A stretch of 58,144 nucleotides of DNA from Mesorhizobium sp. WSM3860 (GCF_002294995.1 NZ_NSGF01000028.1:1-58144); one strand, 5' to 3'. Positions 25,312-33,490 are shown, counted from the stretch's first letter. Translations and numbers: made by a program. The notes: generated by a model not told the origin, from the letters alone.

Positions 25312-26134
25312 GCCGCTGTTTTCGGTGCGCGGGCTGAAGGTGGCGCTGCCCGACATGACGCGCAAGCCGCTGATCGGCCGCACGCCGCTGGCCGAGATCC
25401 TCAAAGGGCTGGATTTCGACCTGCCGAAAGGATCGGTGACCGGCATCGTCGGCGAGTCTGGCTCGGGCAAGTCGACGCTCGGCCGCGCGCTGGTGCGGCT
25501 GATCGAGCCGAGCGCCGGCTCGATCGGCTTCGAAGGGCGCGACATCAGCCATCTTTCGGAAGCCGAATTGAGGCCGCTGCGCCGCGACCTGCAGATGATC
25601 TTTCAGGACCCGATGTCCTCGCTCAACCCGCGGCACACCATCTTCAACATCATCGCAGCACCCTTGAGGCAGAACGGGCTTGGCGACCGGCTGAAGGAGC
25701 GCGTTGCGGAAGCCCTGCAGCGTGTCGGCCTGCCGCAGAGTTTTGCCGGCCGCTACCGCCACGAGCTGTCCGGCGGGCAACGCCAGCGCGTCGGCATCGC
25801 ACGGGCGCTGGCGCTGTCGCCGAAATTCGTGCTGGCCGACGAGATCGTTTCCGGCCTCGACGTCTCGACGCAGGCGCAGATCCTGACCTTGCTGGAAAAG
25901 CTGGCGGCCGAGATGGGGCTGACGGTCGCCTTCATCAGCCACGATTTGTCGGTGATCCGGCGGCTCTGCCGGCAAGTCATCGTCATGCGCGAGGGCAGGA
26001 TCGTCGAGGCCAGCGCCACCGATGCGCTCTTCGATAATCCGAAGGAGGGCTATACGCGCGACCTGCTCGCGGCCATCCCGCTGCCTGAGATCGATGCGAA
26101 CTGGCTGCAGCCGCCTGCAAAGGTGCCGGCATGA
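25304..26134 (+). CDS. ABC transporter ATP-binding protein, DppF/OppF type
   Basis: The 276-residue ATPase has Walker A (GESGSGKS), signature ELSGGQRQRVGIARAL, Walker B (FVLADEIVSGLD; note IVSGLD rather than the more usual PVSALD) and switch histidine in FISHDLSVI. It is the last transporter gene; the secreted VOC gene starts 82 bases later. It pairs with the protein of 24421-25311. Confidence 0.92.
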   Translation: MAEPLFSVRGLKVALPDMTRKPLIGRTPLAEILKGLDFDLPKGSVTGIVGESGSGKSTLGRALVRLIEPSAGSIGFEGRDISHLSEAELRPLRRDLQMIFQDPMSSLNPRHTIFNIIAAPLRQNGLGDRLKERVAEALQRVGLPQSFAGRYRHELSGGQRQRVGIARALALSPKFVLADEIVSGLDVSTQAQILTLLEKLAAEMGLTVAFISHDLSVIRRLCRQVIVMREGRIVEASATDALFDNPKEGYTRDLLAAIPLPEIDANWLQPPAKVPA

Positions 26135-26216
26135 GAAAAGCCAAACCGTCCGCACACCGAACAGCGGGCCTCGGATGTGCATGGGAGCAAAGTCAGCCCG
26201 CCAAATGGAGGGTGAC

Positions 26217-26816
26217 ATGAAATACGCAACATGCAGTGCGATGCTCGCCACAATCCTGTTCGGCTCAATGGGAATGGCTGCGGCCGACTCGATACCCGGC
26301 ATGCGCGGGCACGATCATACCGGCGTCACCGTGCCAGATATGAAGCAGGCCGTCGACTTCTTCATCAATGTGGTCGGCTGCAAGAAGGCGATGTCCTTCG
26401 GGCCGTTCGCCGACGACAAGGGCACCTTCATGCAGGACCTGCTCGGCGTCGATCCGAAAGCGGTTATCGAGGAGATCACCATGGTGCGCTGCGGCTATGG
26501 ATCGAACATCGAATTGTTCAAATACACCGCGCCCGACCAGAAGGACCTGACGCCGAAGAATAGCGATATCGGCGGCTTCCATATCGCCTTCTATGTCGAT
26601 GATGTCGCTGCGGCGAAGGCCTATCTCGACGCGAAGGGCGTGAAGACCAGGCTGGGACCGCTGCCGGTCAAGGAAGGGCCGGCCGCCGGCCAGACCATCC
26701 TCTATTTCCAGGCGCCATGGGGGTTGCAGCTCGAGGCGATCAGCTATCCCGATGGCATGGCTTACGAGAAGGGCGCGGAGACGGTGCTGTGGAGCCCAAA
26801 GGACCCAAGCAAGTGA
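26217..26816 (+). CDS. Secreted VOC (glyoxalase/dioxygenase) family protein
   Basis: The 199-residue protein has a signal peptide (MKYATCSAMLATILFGSMGM, cleavage after AAA near 24) and then a vicinal-oxygen-chelate domain: HDHTGVTVPDMKQAVDFF, GFHIAFYVDDVAAAKAYL and LQLEAISYPDG supply a His, a His and a Glu in the positions used to bind a divalent metal. VOC enzymes include extradiol dioxygenases, glyoxalases and isomerases, nearly all cytoplasmic, so an exported one is unusual. ATG 26217 has GGAGGG upstream. Its position between the transporter and the fused hydroxylase suggests it acts on the substrate before import, or binds it. Confidence 0.8.
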   Translation: MKYATCSAMLATILFGSMGMAAADSIPGMRGHDHTGVTVPDMKQAVDFFINVVGCKKAMSFGPFADDKGTFMQDLLGVDPKAVIEEITMVRCGYGSNIELFKYTAPDQKDLTPKNSDIGGFHIAFYVDDVAAAKAYLDAKGVKTRLGPLPVKEGPAAGQTILYFQAPWGLQLEAISYPDGMAYEKGAETVLWSPKDPSK

Positions 26817-26830
26817 CATGAGCAGCGATG

Positions 26831-26870
26831 TGCATCTGCATTGGTTCAACTATGAAACTTCAAGCTTGAA
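26831..26870. promoter_or_regulatory. Candidate operators upstream of the fused hydroxylase gene
   Basis: TGCATCTGCA at 26831-26840 is identical to the site at 19121-19130 in the divergent promoter. Nineteen bases later, TTCAAGCTTGAA at 26859-26870 is a perfect 12-bp palindrome in an AT-rich patch. Both sit about 145-185 bases before the start of the hydroxylase operon and would suit a MarR dimer; two MarR proteins are encoded in the cluster. Confidence 0.45.
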
Positions 26871-26937
26871 ATAATTGCCTGTCGGCGCGATAGTGACTGT
26901 CGGGATCGCCGGCCTTGCCGGCGACTCCTGATGCCCT

Positions 26938-26999
26938 TAGAGCGTTTGACGCAATTCCGGACGGATAACCGCTACGCACTTTTCCTGGAATTGCTCTAG
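26938..26999. repeat. Short palindromic dispersed repeat
   Basis: TAGAGCG...GCAATTCCGG and CCTGGAATTGCTCTA are inverted counterparts flanking CGGATAACCGCTACGCACTT. I recognise this layout as a repeat frequent in Mesorhizobium intergenic DNA. It lies just before the ribosome site (GAGGAG) of the hydroxylase gene, so it is part of that gene's leader. Confidence 0.55.
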
Positions 27000-27014
27000 A
27001 GGAGATCGCAAGAC

Positions 27015-29309
27015 ATGAAGGTTGCGGTTCTCGGCGGCGGCCCAGCCGGACTCTATTTTGCCATCTCGCTCAAGCTCCGCGACGCCGCGCATGATGTGAC
27101 GGTCTATGAGCGCAACCGTCCCGACGACACGTTCGGCTGGGGCGTGGTGCTGTCGGCCGAAACGCTGGAGAACCTGACCAGGAACGACCCGGTCAGCGCC
27201 GTGTGGATCAAGAAGCATTTTGCCTATTGGGACGACATCGCCGTCATCCATGACGGCGTACGCACCGTCTCCACGGGCCACGGCTTCTGCGGCATCGGCC
27301 GCAAGCGGCTCTTGATCTTGCTGCAGCGGCGGGCGCGCGAGCTCGGCATCAAGGTGATGTTCGAGACCGAGATTTCCGATCCGAGGCCGTTCATGGAAAC
27401 GCATGACCTTGTGGTCGCGGCCGACGGGCTGAACTCGAAATCCCGCGCCGCCTTCGCCGACGTCTTCAAGCCCGACATCGACACGCGCAAATGCAAGTTC
27501 GTCTGGCTCGGCACCACGCAGAAGTTCGACGACGCGTTCACCTTCATCTTCGAAAAGACCGAGCATGGCTGGGTGTGGGCGCATGCCTACCAGTTCGACA
27601 GTGAGACGGCGACCTTCATCGTCGAATGCAGCGAGCAGACATGGGAGCGTTTCGGCTTCGGCGCGATGACGCAGCAGGAATCGATCGCGCTCTGCGAGCG
27701 CATCTTCGAAAAGCATCTCGGCAGCCATCCGCTGATGACCAACGCCAACCACATCAGAGGTTCGGCCTGGATCAACTTTCCACGCGTGCTGTGCGAGCGC
27801 TGGTCGCACAAGAACCTGGCCCTGATGGGCGATGCCGCGGCATCGGCGCACTTCTCGATCGGCTCCGGCACGAAGCTGGCCCTGGAGAGCGCGGTCGCCC
27901 TCGCCGACTATGTCGAGTCCGAGCCGGATCTCGAGGCGGCCTTCCGCAAATACGAGGATGCTCGGCGCACAGAGGTGCTGAAACTGCAGTCGGCGGCGCG
28001 CAACTCGCTCGAATGGTTCGAGGAAGTCGAACGTTATCTCGGGTTAGATCCAGTTCAATTCAACTATTCGCTGCTCACCCGCTCGCAGCGCATCAGCCAC
28101 GAGAACCTTCGCCTGCGCGACGCCGAATGGCTGGCGGGCGCGGAGGAATGGTTCCAGCGCAAGGCTGGCGCCGGCGGCAACATGCTGCGCCGCGCGCCGA
28201 TGTTCGCGCCATTCAGGCTGCGCGAGATGGCGCTCACGAACCGCATCGTCGTCTCGCCGATGGCCCAGTACAAGGCGATCGACGGCTGCCCGACCGACTG
28301 GCATTTCGCCCACTATGCCGAGCGCGCCAAGGGCGGGGCCGGGCTGCTCTATATCGAGATGACCTGCGTCAGCCCCGAGGGACGCATCACGCCCGGCTGC
28401 ACCGGCTTCTACAAGCCCGAACATGAGGTCGCCTGGAAGCGCCTGGTCGATTTCGTCCATGCCGAGACCGAAGCCAAGATCTGCGCCCAGATCGGCCATT
28501 CAGGCCCGAAGGGCTCGACCCGCCTCGGCTGGGAAGGAACCGACGAGCCGCTGCCATCCGGCAACTGGCCGGTGATGGCGCCATCGGCGGTCCCGTGGTC
28601 GCCGCAGAATCAGGTGCCGAAGGCGATGGAACGCGCCGACATGGAAGTTGTGCGCGACCAGTTCGTCGCCTCGGCCGAAATGGCCGAGCGCTGCGGCTTC
28701 GACATGCTGGAGATCCATGCCGCGCATGGCTACCTGCTCTCCGCCTTCATCACGCCGCTGACCAACCGGCGCACCGACCAGTATGGCGGCTCGCTGGAAA
28801 ACCGCATGCGCTACCCGCTGGAGATCTTCCACGCGGTGCGCGCCGTGTGGCCGGCGCAAAAGCCGATCTCGGTGCGCATCTCGGCCAATGACTGGGTCGG
28901 CATCGAAGGCGTCACGCCGGCCGATGCGGTAGCGATCGCCAAGCTTCTGCATCAAGCCGGCGTCGATCTCTGCGACGTCTCGGCCGGTCAGACCACGATC
29001 GCCGCCAAGCCGGTCTACGGCCGCATGTTCCAGACGCCGTTCTCGGACCGCATCCGCAACGAGATCGGCATGGCAACGATGGCGGTTGGCAACATCTACG
29101 AGCCGGACCACGCCAATTCGATCCTGATGGCCGGACGCGCCGATCTGGTGGCGCTGGCCAGGCCACATCTTACCGATCCCTATTGGACGCTGCATGCGGC
29201 GGTCACCCTCGGCGATCGCGGAGTCAAGTGGCCGGATCCTTATTTGCGTGGGCGCGACCAGATTTACCGCCTGGCCGAACGCGAAGCGGCAGCGGGGCTG
29301 AAGGTATGA
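27015..29309 (+). CDS. Fused flavin monooxygenase / old-yellow-enzyme reductase (salicylyl-CoA 5-hydroxylase or 2-aminobenzoyl-CoA monooxygenase/reductase type)
   Basis: The 764-residue protein joins two flavoenzymes. Residues 1 to about 385 are an aromatic-ring hydroxylase (VLGGGPAGLYFAISL, LMGDAAASAHFSIGSGTKLA). From about 390 to the end is an FMN-dependent NADH:flavin oxidoreductase of the old-yellow-enzyme family (PLTNRRTDQYGGSLENR, EIHAAHGYLLSAF with the substrate-binding histidines, PISVRISANDW). This fusion is known in salicylyl-CoA 5-hydroxylase-type proteins and in 2-aminobenzoyl-CoA monooxygenase/reductase of Azoarcus evansii, which hydroxylates and then reduces the ring of a CoA thioester. 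The downstream SDR, hydratase, dehydrogenase and RidA genes fit degradation of a dearomatised amino-cyclohexene-carboxyl-CoA. The substrate (amino- or hydroxybenzoyl-CoA) cannot be decided from sequence alone. Confidence 0.88.
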   Translation: MKVAVLGGGPAGLYFAISLKLRDAAHDVTVYERNRPDDTFGWGVVLSAETLENLTRNDPVSAVWIKKHFAYWDDIAVIHDGVRTVSTGHGFCGIGRKRLLILLQRRARELGIKVMFETEISDPRPFMETHDLVVAADGLNSKSRAAFADVFKPDIDTRKCKFVWLGTTQKFDDAFTFIFEKTEHGWVWAHAYQFDSETATFIVECSEQTWERFGFGAMTQQESIALCERIFEKHLGSHPLMTNANHIRGSAWINFPRVLCERWSHKNLALMGDAAASAHFSIGSGTKLALESAVALADYVESEPDLEAAFRKYEDARRTEVLKLQSAARNSLEWFEEVERYLGLDPVQFNYSLLTRSQRISHENLRLRDAEWLAGAEEWFQRKAGAGGNMLRRAPMFAPFRLREMALTNRIVVSPMAQYKAIDGCPTDWHFAHYAERAKGGAGLLYIEMTCVSPEGRITPGCTGFYKPEHEVAWKRLVDFVHAETEAKICAQIGHSGPKGSTRLGWEGTDEPLPSGNWPVMAPSAVPWSPQNQVPKAMERADMEVVRDQFVASAEMAERCGFDMLEIHAAHGYLLSAFITPLTNRRTDQYGGSLENRMRYPLEIFHAVRAVWPAQKPISVRISANDWVGIEGVTPADAVAIAKLLHQAGVDLCDVSAGQTTIAAKPVYGRMFQTPFSDRIRNEIGMATMAVGNIYEPDHANSILMAGRADLVALARPHLTDPYWTLHAAVTLGDRGVKWPDPYLRGRDQIYRLAEREAAAGLKV

Positions 29310-29330
29310 GCGCTTCATCTTTCCCAGGTG

Positions 29331-29459
29331 GGCGCTGCCCCTCATCCGCCTGCCGGCACCTTCTCCCCGTGAAGGACGGGGAGAAGGGACGCGCTCCAGC
29401 GCCGATGCCCCCCTCTCCCCGTTCTTCACGGGGAGAGGGTAAGGGTGAGGGGCAGCGCC
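29331..29459. repeat. Dispersed palindromic repeat with perfect 14-bp outer arms
   Basis: GGCGCTGCCCCTCA (29331-29344) and TGAGGGGCAGCGCC (29446-29459) are perfect inverted copies. Inside are CCTTCTCCCCGTGAAGG and CTCTCCCCGTTCTTCACGGG, which form further hairpins. It fills the gap between the hydroxylase and SDR genes within one presumed operon and may process or attenuate the transcript. Confidence 0.65.
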
Positions 29460-29478
29460 TGACTTGGAGAAACAAGGC

Positions 29479-30237
29479 ATGATCGCCGGCAGACATGCCC
29501 TCGTCACCGGCGGCGGCTCCGGCGTCGGCCGTGCAATCGCACTGGCGCTGGCGCAAGCCGGCGTCGAGGTCACCATCTGCGGGCGTCGTGAGGCGGCGCT
29601 GAACGAAGTCGCGAGGGAAAACGACCGTGTCTTCGGCATCGCCGCCGATGTCACCGACGAAGCCGACATGACTGCGCTTTACGAGAAGGCCGAAGCGGCG
29701 CGCGGTCCCTTCGAGATCGTCGTCGCGAATGCCGGCATGGCTGCCAGTGCGCCGGCGCACAAGACTTCGCTCGCCGACTGGCGGCGCACGCTCGACGTCA
29801 ACCTCACCGGCGCTTTCGTCACCGTGCAACCGGCGCTGGCCGGCATGCTTTCGCGGAAGACAGGCCGCATCGTATTCATCGCCTCCACTGCCGGGCTGAA
29901 AGGCTATGCCTATGTCGCGCCTTACGTCGCGGCCAAGCATGGCGTCGTCGGATTGATGCGGGCCTTGGCCGCCGAGACCGCCAAATCGGGCATGACGGTC
30001 AATGCCGTCTGTCCCGGCTTCGTCGAAACCGAGATGCTGGAGGAGTCCGTCCAGCGCATCGCCGAAAAAACGGGGCGCTCGGCGCAGGAAGCAAGGCAGA
30101 GCCTGTCGGCCGTCAACCCGCAAGGGCGTTTCATCCGGCCGGACGAAGTCGCCGACGCGGTGCTCTGGCTCTGCAGCGACGCGGCGCGGTCGATCACCGG
30201 ACAGGCGATCTCGGTCTCGGGAGGCGAGACATGGTAG
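29479..30237 (+). CDS. Short-chain dehydrogenase/reductase (SDR)
   Basis: The 252-residue enzyme has the NAD(P)-binding TGGGSGVGRAIALALAQAG, the NAG motif (VVANAGMA) and the catalytic Ser and YxxxK (FIASTAGLKGYAYVAPYVAAKHG). It most likely interconverts a hydroxyl and a keto group on a CoA-bound ring or opened-ring intermediate, by context with the fused hydroxylase upstream and the hydratase and acyl-CoA dehydrogenase downstream. ATG 29479 follows GGAGAAACAAGGC. Its stop codon overlaps the start of the MarR gene (ATGGTAG). Confidence 0.88.
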   Translation: MIAGRHALVTGGGSGVGRAIALALAQAGVEVTICGRREAALNEVARENDRVFGIAADVTDEADMTALYEKAEAARGPFEIVVANAGMAASAPAHKTSLADWRRTLDVNLTGAFVTVQPALAGMLSRKTGRIVFIASTAGLKGYAYVAPYVAAKHGVVGLMRALAAETAKSGMTVNAVCPGFVETEMLEESVQRIAEKTGRSAQEARQSLSAVNPQGRFIRPDEVADAVLWLCSDAARSITGQAISVSGGETW

Positions 30238-30695
30238 CGGGACCGACATTCGCCGGCCCGGGCAAGGACAGGCTGCGCCTTTGGATTAGGCTGCTGCGCG
30301 CCTCGCGCACGATCGAGGCCGAGTTGCGCGAGCGGCTGAAGAAGGAGTTCGACACCACGCTGCCGCGCTTCGACGTGATGGCGGCGCTCTATCGGTCGCC
30401 GGAGGGCATGCTGATGAGCGATCTGTCGCGATTCCTGCTGGTGTCGAACGGCAATATCACCGGCATCGTCGACCGGCTGGTCTCCGAAGGGCTGGTGACG
30501 CGGGCGCGCCGCAACGGCGACCGCCGCACCTCGATGGTGCGACTGACCGATGAAGGCGCGAAGTCGTTCGCCGCAATCGCCGCCGCGCATGAGAACTGGG
30601 TCGGCGAGTTGCTCGGCAACGTCAGCGAGGACGAGGCGCGGCGGCTGACCGGTATGCTGAAATCGTTCCGCAGCAATTGGGAGGGACGCGAATGA
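30231..30695 (+). CDS. MarR-family transcriptional regulator (second)
   Basis: The 154-residue protein has a MarR winged helix: TTLPRFDVMAALYRSPEGML, SDLSRFLLVSNGNITGIVDR as recognition region and ARRNGDRRTSMVRLTDEG as wing. It is coupled to its neighbours at both ends (start overlaps the SDR stop; its TGA overlaps the hydratase start, ATGA), so it is an in-operon regulator, probably of the hydroxylase-to-RidA unit and responsive to an aromatic acid or its CoA thioester. It is not closely similar to the MarR at 15896-16378. Confidence 0.9.
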   Translation: MVAGPTFAGPGKDRLRLWIRLLRASRTIEAELRERLKKEFDTTLPRFDVMAALYRSPEGMLMSDLSRFLLVSNGNITGIVDRLVSEGLVTRARRNGDRRTSMVRLTDEGAKSFAAIAAAHENWVGELLGNVSEDEARRLTGMLKSFRSNWEGRE

Positions 30696-31504
30696 GCGCC
30701 ATGGCCAAGCTCAAGCCGAAGCACTTCCTCTGGGAAGTCGAAGGCAGGGTGGCAAGAATCCGGCTCGACCGTCCGGAGCGGAAGAACCCGCTGACCTTCG
30801 ACAGCTATGCCGAGCTGCGCGACATGTTCCGCGATCTCGTCTATGCCGACGATGTCGATGCCGTGGTGTTCCTGCCCAATGGCGGCAATCTCTGCTCGGG
30901 CGGCGATGTCCACGACATCATTGGGCCGCTGGTCAAGATGGACATGAAGGCGCTGCTTGCCTTCACGCGCATGACCGGCGACTTCGTCAAGGCGATGCTG
31001 AATTGCGGCAAGCCGATCATTTGCGCGGTCGACGGCGTGGCGGTCGGCGCCGGCGCGATCATCGCCATGGCCGCCGACATCCGCATCGCGACGCCGGATG
31101 CAAAGACCGCCTTCTTGTTCACCCGTGTCGGCCTCGCCGGCTGCGACATGGGCGCCTGCGCAATCTTGCCCCGCATCATCGGCCAGGGCCGCGCCGCCGA
31201 GTTGCTTTACACCGGCCGCACCATGAGCGCGGCCGAAGGCGAGCGCTGGGGCTTCTACAATCGGCTGGTCGATGCGGCGGCGCTCGAGGCCGACGCGCTC
31301 GACCTGGCGGCACGCATCGTCTCGGGCCCGACCTTCGCGCATGGCATCACCAAGACGCAGCTCAACCAGGAATGGTCGATGGGTCTCGATCAGGCTATCG
31401 AGGCTGAAGCGCAGGCGCAGGCCATCTGCATGCAGAGCGGCGATTTCGAGCGCGCCTACAAGGCGTTCGTCGCCAAGGAAAAGCCGGTGTTCGAGGGGAA
31501 TTGA
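30692..31504 (+). CDS. Enoyl-CoA hydratase/isomerase family protein
   Basis: The 270-residue protein is a crotonase-superfamily member acting on a CoA thioester. RIRLDRPERKNPLTFDSYAEL, then NLCSGGDVHDIIGPL (the oxyanion-hole segment) and GVAVGAGAIIAMAADIRIAT are visible. Neither of the two glutamates of classical enoyl-CoA hydratases is clear by eye, so ring-opening hydrolase or isomerase activity is possible. ATG 30692 overlaps the MarR stop. The position fits beta-oxidation-like processing after ring dearomatisation. A 35-bp gap and then a large repeat follow. Confidence 0.85.
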   Translation: MSAMAKLKPKHFLWEVEGRVARIRLDRPERKNPLTFDSYAELRDMFRDLVYADDVDAVVFLPNGGNLCSGGDVHDIIGPLVKMDMKALLAFTRMTGDFVKAMLNCGKPIICAVDGVAVGAGAIIAMAADIRIATPDAKTAFLFTRVGLAGCDMGACAILPRIIGQGRAAELLYTGRTMSAAEGERWGFYNRLVDAAALEADALDLAARIVSGPTFAHGITKTQLNQEWSMGLDQAIEAEAQAQAICMQSGDFERAYKAFVAKEKPVFEGN

Positions 31505-31538
31505 GGATGGGTGGATTATTGGAGACGTTGGCGGGACA

Positions 31539-31698
31539 GCGCCCCCCTCTGGCCTGCCGGACATCTCCCCCACTTGGGGGGAGATCAGCTGTCATCTCTG
31601 CTTTCGCCAATCACGAAGGTCGCAAGAATGAGCGGGGCGCCAAAACTGCCAATCTGCCCCCTTGTGGGGGAGATGTCCGGCAGGACAGAGGGGGGCGC
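31539..31698. repeat. 160-bp paired palindromic element (second copy)
   Basis: It has the same length and layout as 18003-18162: outer arms GCGCCCCCCTCTGGCCTGCC and GGCAGGACAGAGGGGGGCGC, inner hairpins CTCCCCCACTTGGGGGGAG and CCCCCTTGTGGGGGAG, and a different centre. It lies between the hydratase and dehydrogenase genes, 38 bases before the start of the latter. Confidence 0.75.
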
Positions 31699-31735
31699 CG
31701 TAGAGTGCAAACCCCGCGGAACTGCTGAGGCACAA

Positions 31736-32884
31736 ATGCCTGACCGTTCCTTCCTCAACTGGCCCTTCTTCGAAAGCCGCCATCGCCAACTCTCCGAGCA
31801 ACTCGACGCCTGGTGCGCAAAGAACCTGCCCGTCGATCACCACGACGTCGATGCGGCCTGCCGCAACCTCGTCTCCATGCTCGGCCGCGACGGCTGGCTA
31901 AAGCCGACGGCGCTCGACCCGGACAATCCGGCACCGCTCGATGTACGTACGATCTGCATCACGCGCGAGACGCTGGCGCGCCACGACGGGCTCGCCGACT
32001 TCGCCTTCGCCATGCAGGGACTTGGCACCGGCGCGATCTCGCTGTTCGGCACACCGGAGCAGCAGCGCTGGCTGGAAAAGACGCGGGCGGGCCAGGCGCT
32101 TGCCGCTTTCGCGCTGTCGGAGCCGCGCTCGGGATCGGATGTCGCCAACATGGAGATGACGGCTGTCCGCGACGGCGACTTCTATGTGCTCTCGGGCGAG
32201 AAGACTTGGATCTCCAATGGCGGCATTGCCGACGTCTACATCGTCTTCGCCCGCACCGGCGAGGCGCCGGGCGCCAAGGGGATTTCCGCCTTCGTTGTGC
32301 CGGCCGACACTAAGGATCTCAGTGTCGCCGAGCGGCTTGAGGTCATCGCCCCGCATCCACTCGCGCGGCTGTCGTTCGACAATGTACGCCTTCCGGCTTC
32401 CGCCCTGATCGGCAAGCCCGGCGACGGTTTCCGCATCGCCATGGCGGTGCTCGACGTCTTCCGCTCAACCGTGGGCGCCGCGGCGCTCGGCTTTGCTCGA
32501 AGAGCGTTGGATGAAAGCATCAAAAGGGTGGCCGAGCGAAAACTGTTCGGCGCGCCGATGGCCGAGTTGCAGCTGGTGCAGGGCCACATCGCCGACATGG
32601 CGCTCGATGTCGACGCCGCCGCCCTGCTCGTATATCGCGCCGCCTGGACCAAGGACATGGGCGCCGCGCGGGTGACGCGCGAGGCAGCCATGGCCAAGCT
32701 GTTCGCCACCGACAAGGCGCAGGAAGTGATCGACAAGGCGGTGCAGCTGCATGGCGGCGACGGCGTGCGCAAGGGCCATATCGTCGAGAGCCTGTATCGC
32801 GAGATCCGGGCACTGCGCATCTATGAAGGAGCGTCGGACGTGCAGAAGGTGGTGATCGCCAGGCAGGTGATGGGAACGGCGTGA
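31736..32884 (+). CDS. Acyl-CoA dehydrogenase
   Basis: The 382-residue FAD enzyme has the family's AFALSEPRSGSDVANMEMTA and WISNGGIADVYIVFART flavin/substrate segments and, near the C-terminus, ALRIYEGASDVQKVVIARQV, where the Glu of IYEG is at the usual catalytic-base position. It introduces a double bond next to a CoA thioester. Start ATG 31736 follows GCTGAGGCACAA; an open frame extends upstream through the repeat but is not coding. By context it works on a ring or opened-ring CoA intermediate of the cluster's pathway. Confidence 0.92.
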   Translation: MPDRSFLNWPFFESRHRQLSEQLDAWCAKNLPVDHHDVDAACRNLVSMLGRDGWLKPTALDPDNPAPLDVRTICITRETLARHDGLADFAFAMQGLGTGAISLFGTPEQQRWLEKTRAGQALAAFALSEPRSGSDVANMEMTAVRDGDFYVLSGEKTWISNGGIADVYIVFARTGEAPGAKGISAFVVPADTKDLSVAERLEVIAPHPLARLSFDNVRLPASALIGKPGDGFRIAMAVLDVFRSTVGAAALGFARRALDESIKRVAERKLFGAPMAELQLVQGHIADMALDVDAAALLVYRAAWTKDMGAARVTREAAMAKLFATDKAQEVIDKAVQLHGGDGVRKGHIVESLYREIRALRIYEGASDVQKVVIARQVMGTA

Positions 32885-32929
32885 GACCAATGCCTTGCGG
32901 ACCGCATTTCAGTTAAGGGGAAGCTAGAT

Positions 32930-33325
32930 ATGCACACGATCCTGCAGCCGGAAGGCTGGGCCAAACCGATCGGCTATGCCAACGGCGTGGCCGCGCGTGG
33001 CCGGCTGGTCTTCATCGGCGGCCAGGTCGGCTGGAATGCCGCGTGCCAGTTCGAGACCGACGATTTCGTCGGCCAGGTGCGGCAGACCCTCGCCAATATC
33101 GTCGCCGTGCTCGCCGAAGCCGGCGGCGAGCCGCAGCACATCACCTCGATGACCTGGTATTTTACCGACAAGGCCGAATACCTCGCCAATCTCAAAGGGA
33201 TCGGCGAAGCCTACCGCGCCGTCATCGACCGGCATTTCCCGGCGATGGCCGCCATGCAGGTGGTGGCGCTAGTCGAGGACCGGGCGAAGGTGGAGATACA
33301 GGCTACGGCGGTCATTCCCGACTGA
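32930..33325 (+). CDS. RidA (YjgF/YER057c) family enamine/imine deaminase
   Basis: The 131-residue protein has the RidA-family GRLVFIGGQVGWN, VRQTLANIVAVLAEAGG and KVEIQATAVI segments. RidA proteins hydrolyse reactive enamines and imines to ketones and ammonia, and members occur in pathways where an amino group on a non-aromatic ring must be removed. That fits the proposed amino-cyclohexene-carboxyl-CoA intermediate here. It starts 45 bases after the dehydrogenase stop with AAGGGGAAGC upstream and ends the catabolic unit. Confidence 0.88.
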   Translation: MHTILQPEGWAKPIGYANGVAARGRLVFIGGQVGWNAACQFETDDFVGQVRQTLANIVAVLAEAGGEPQHITSMTWYFTDKAEYLANLKGIGEAYRAVIDRHFPAMAAMQVVALVEDRAKVEIQATAVIPD

Positions 33326-33402
33326 GTTCAGCCAGCGGCAACACCCCGGTAGCCGCGCAGCGGCGACTCCGCCGATCCGCCGGCTTTTATCTTGGCCCAA
33401 TC

Positions 33403-33420
33403 TGTGATCAGATGATCACG
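33403..33420. promoter_or_regulatory. GntR operator candidate 1 (gntR promoter)
   Basis: TGTGATCA-GA-TGATCACG is an inverted repeat with 7 of 8 arm positions paired, 70 bases before the GTG of the GntR gene. It matches the site at 34590-34607 at 16 of 18 positions, which suggests autoregulation. Confidence 0.7.
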
Positions 33421-33490
33421 CCCGCGTCGGGGGCATGTTTGGCGTGCTCTTCGCACATAGGCTTTGTGAGCAGTCAAGGAAAGCAAAAGC

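Noticed and set aside
12117..33325. A full iac or iad auxin-degradation operon
   Set aside because: The first-step oxygenases of known systems (IacA-type flavoprotein, Rieske IadDE) are not in the window; only the lower part of such a route could be present.
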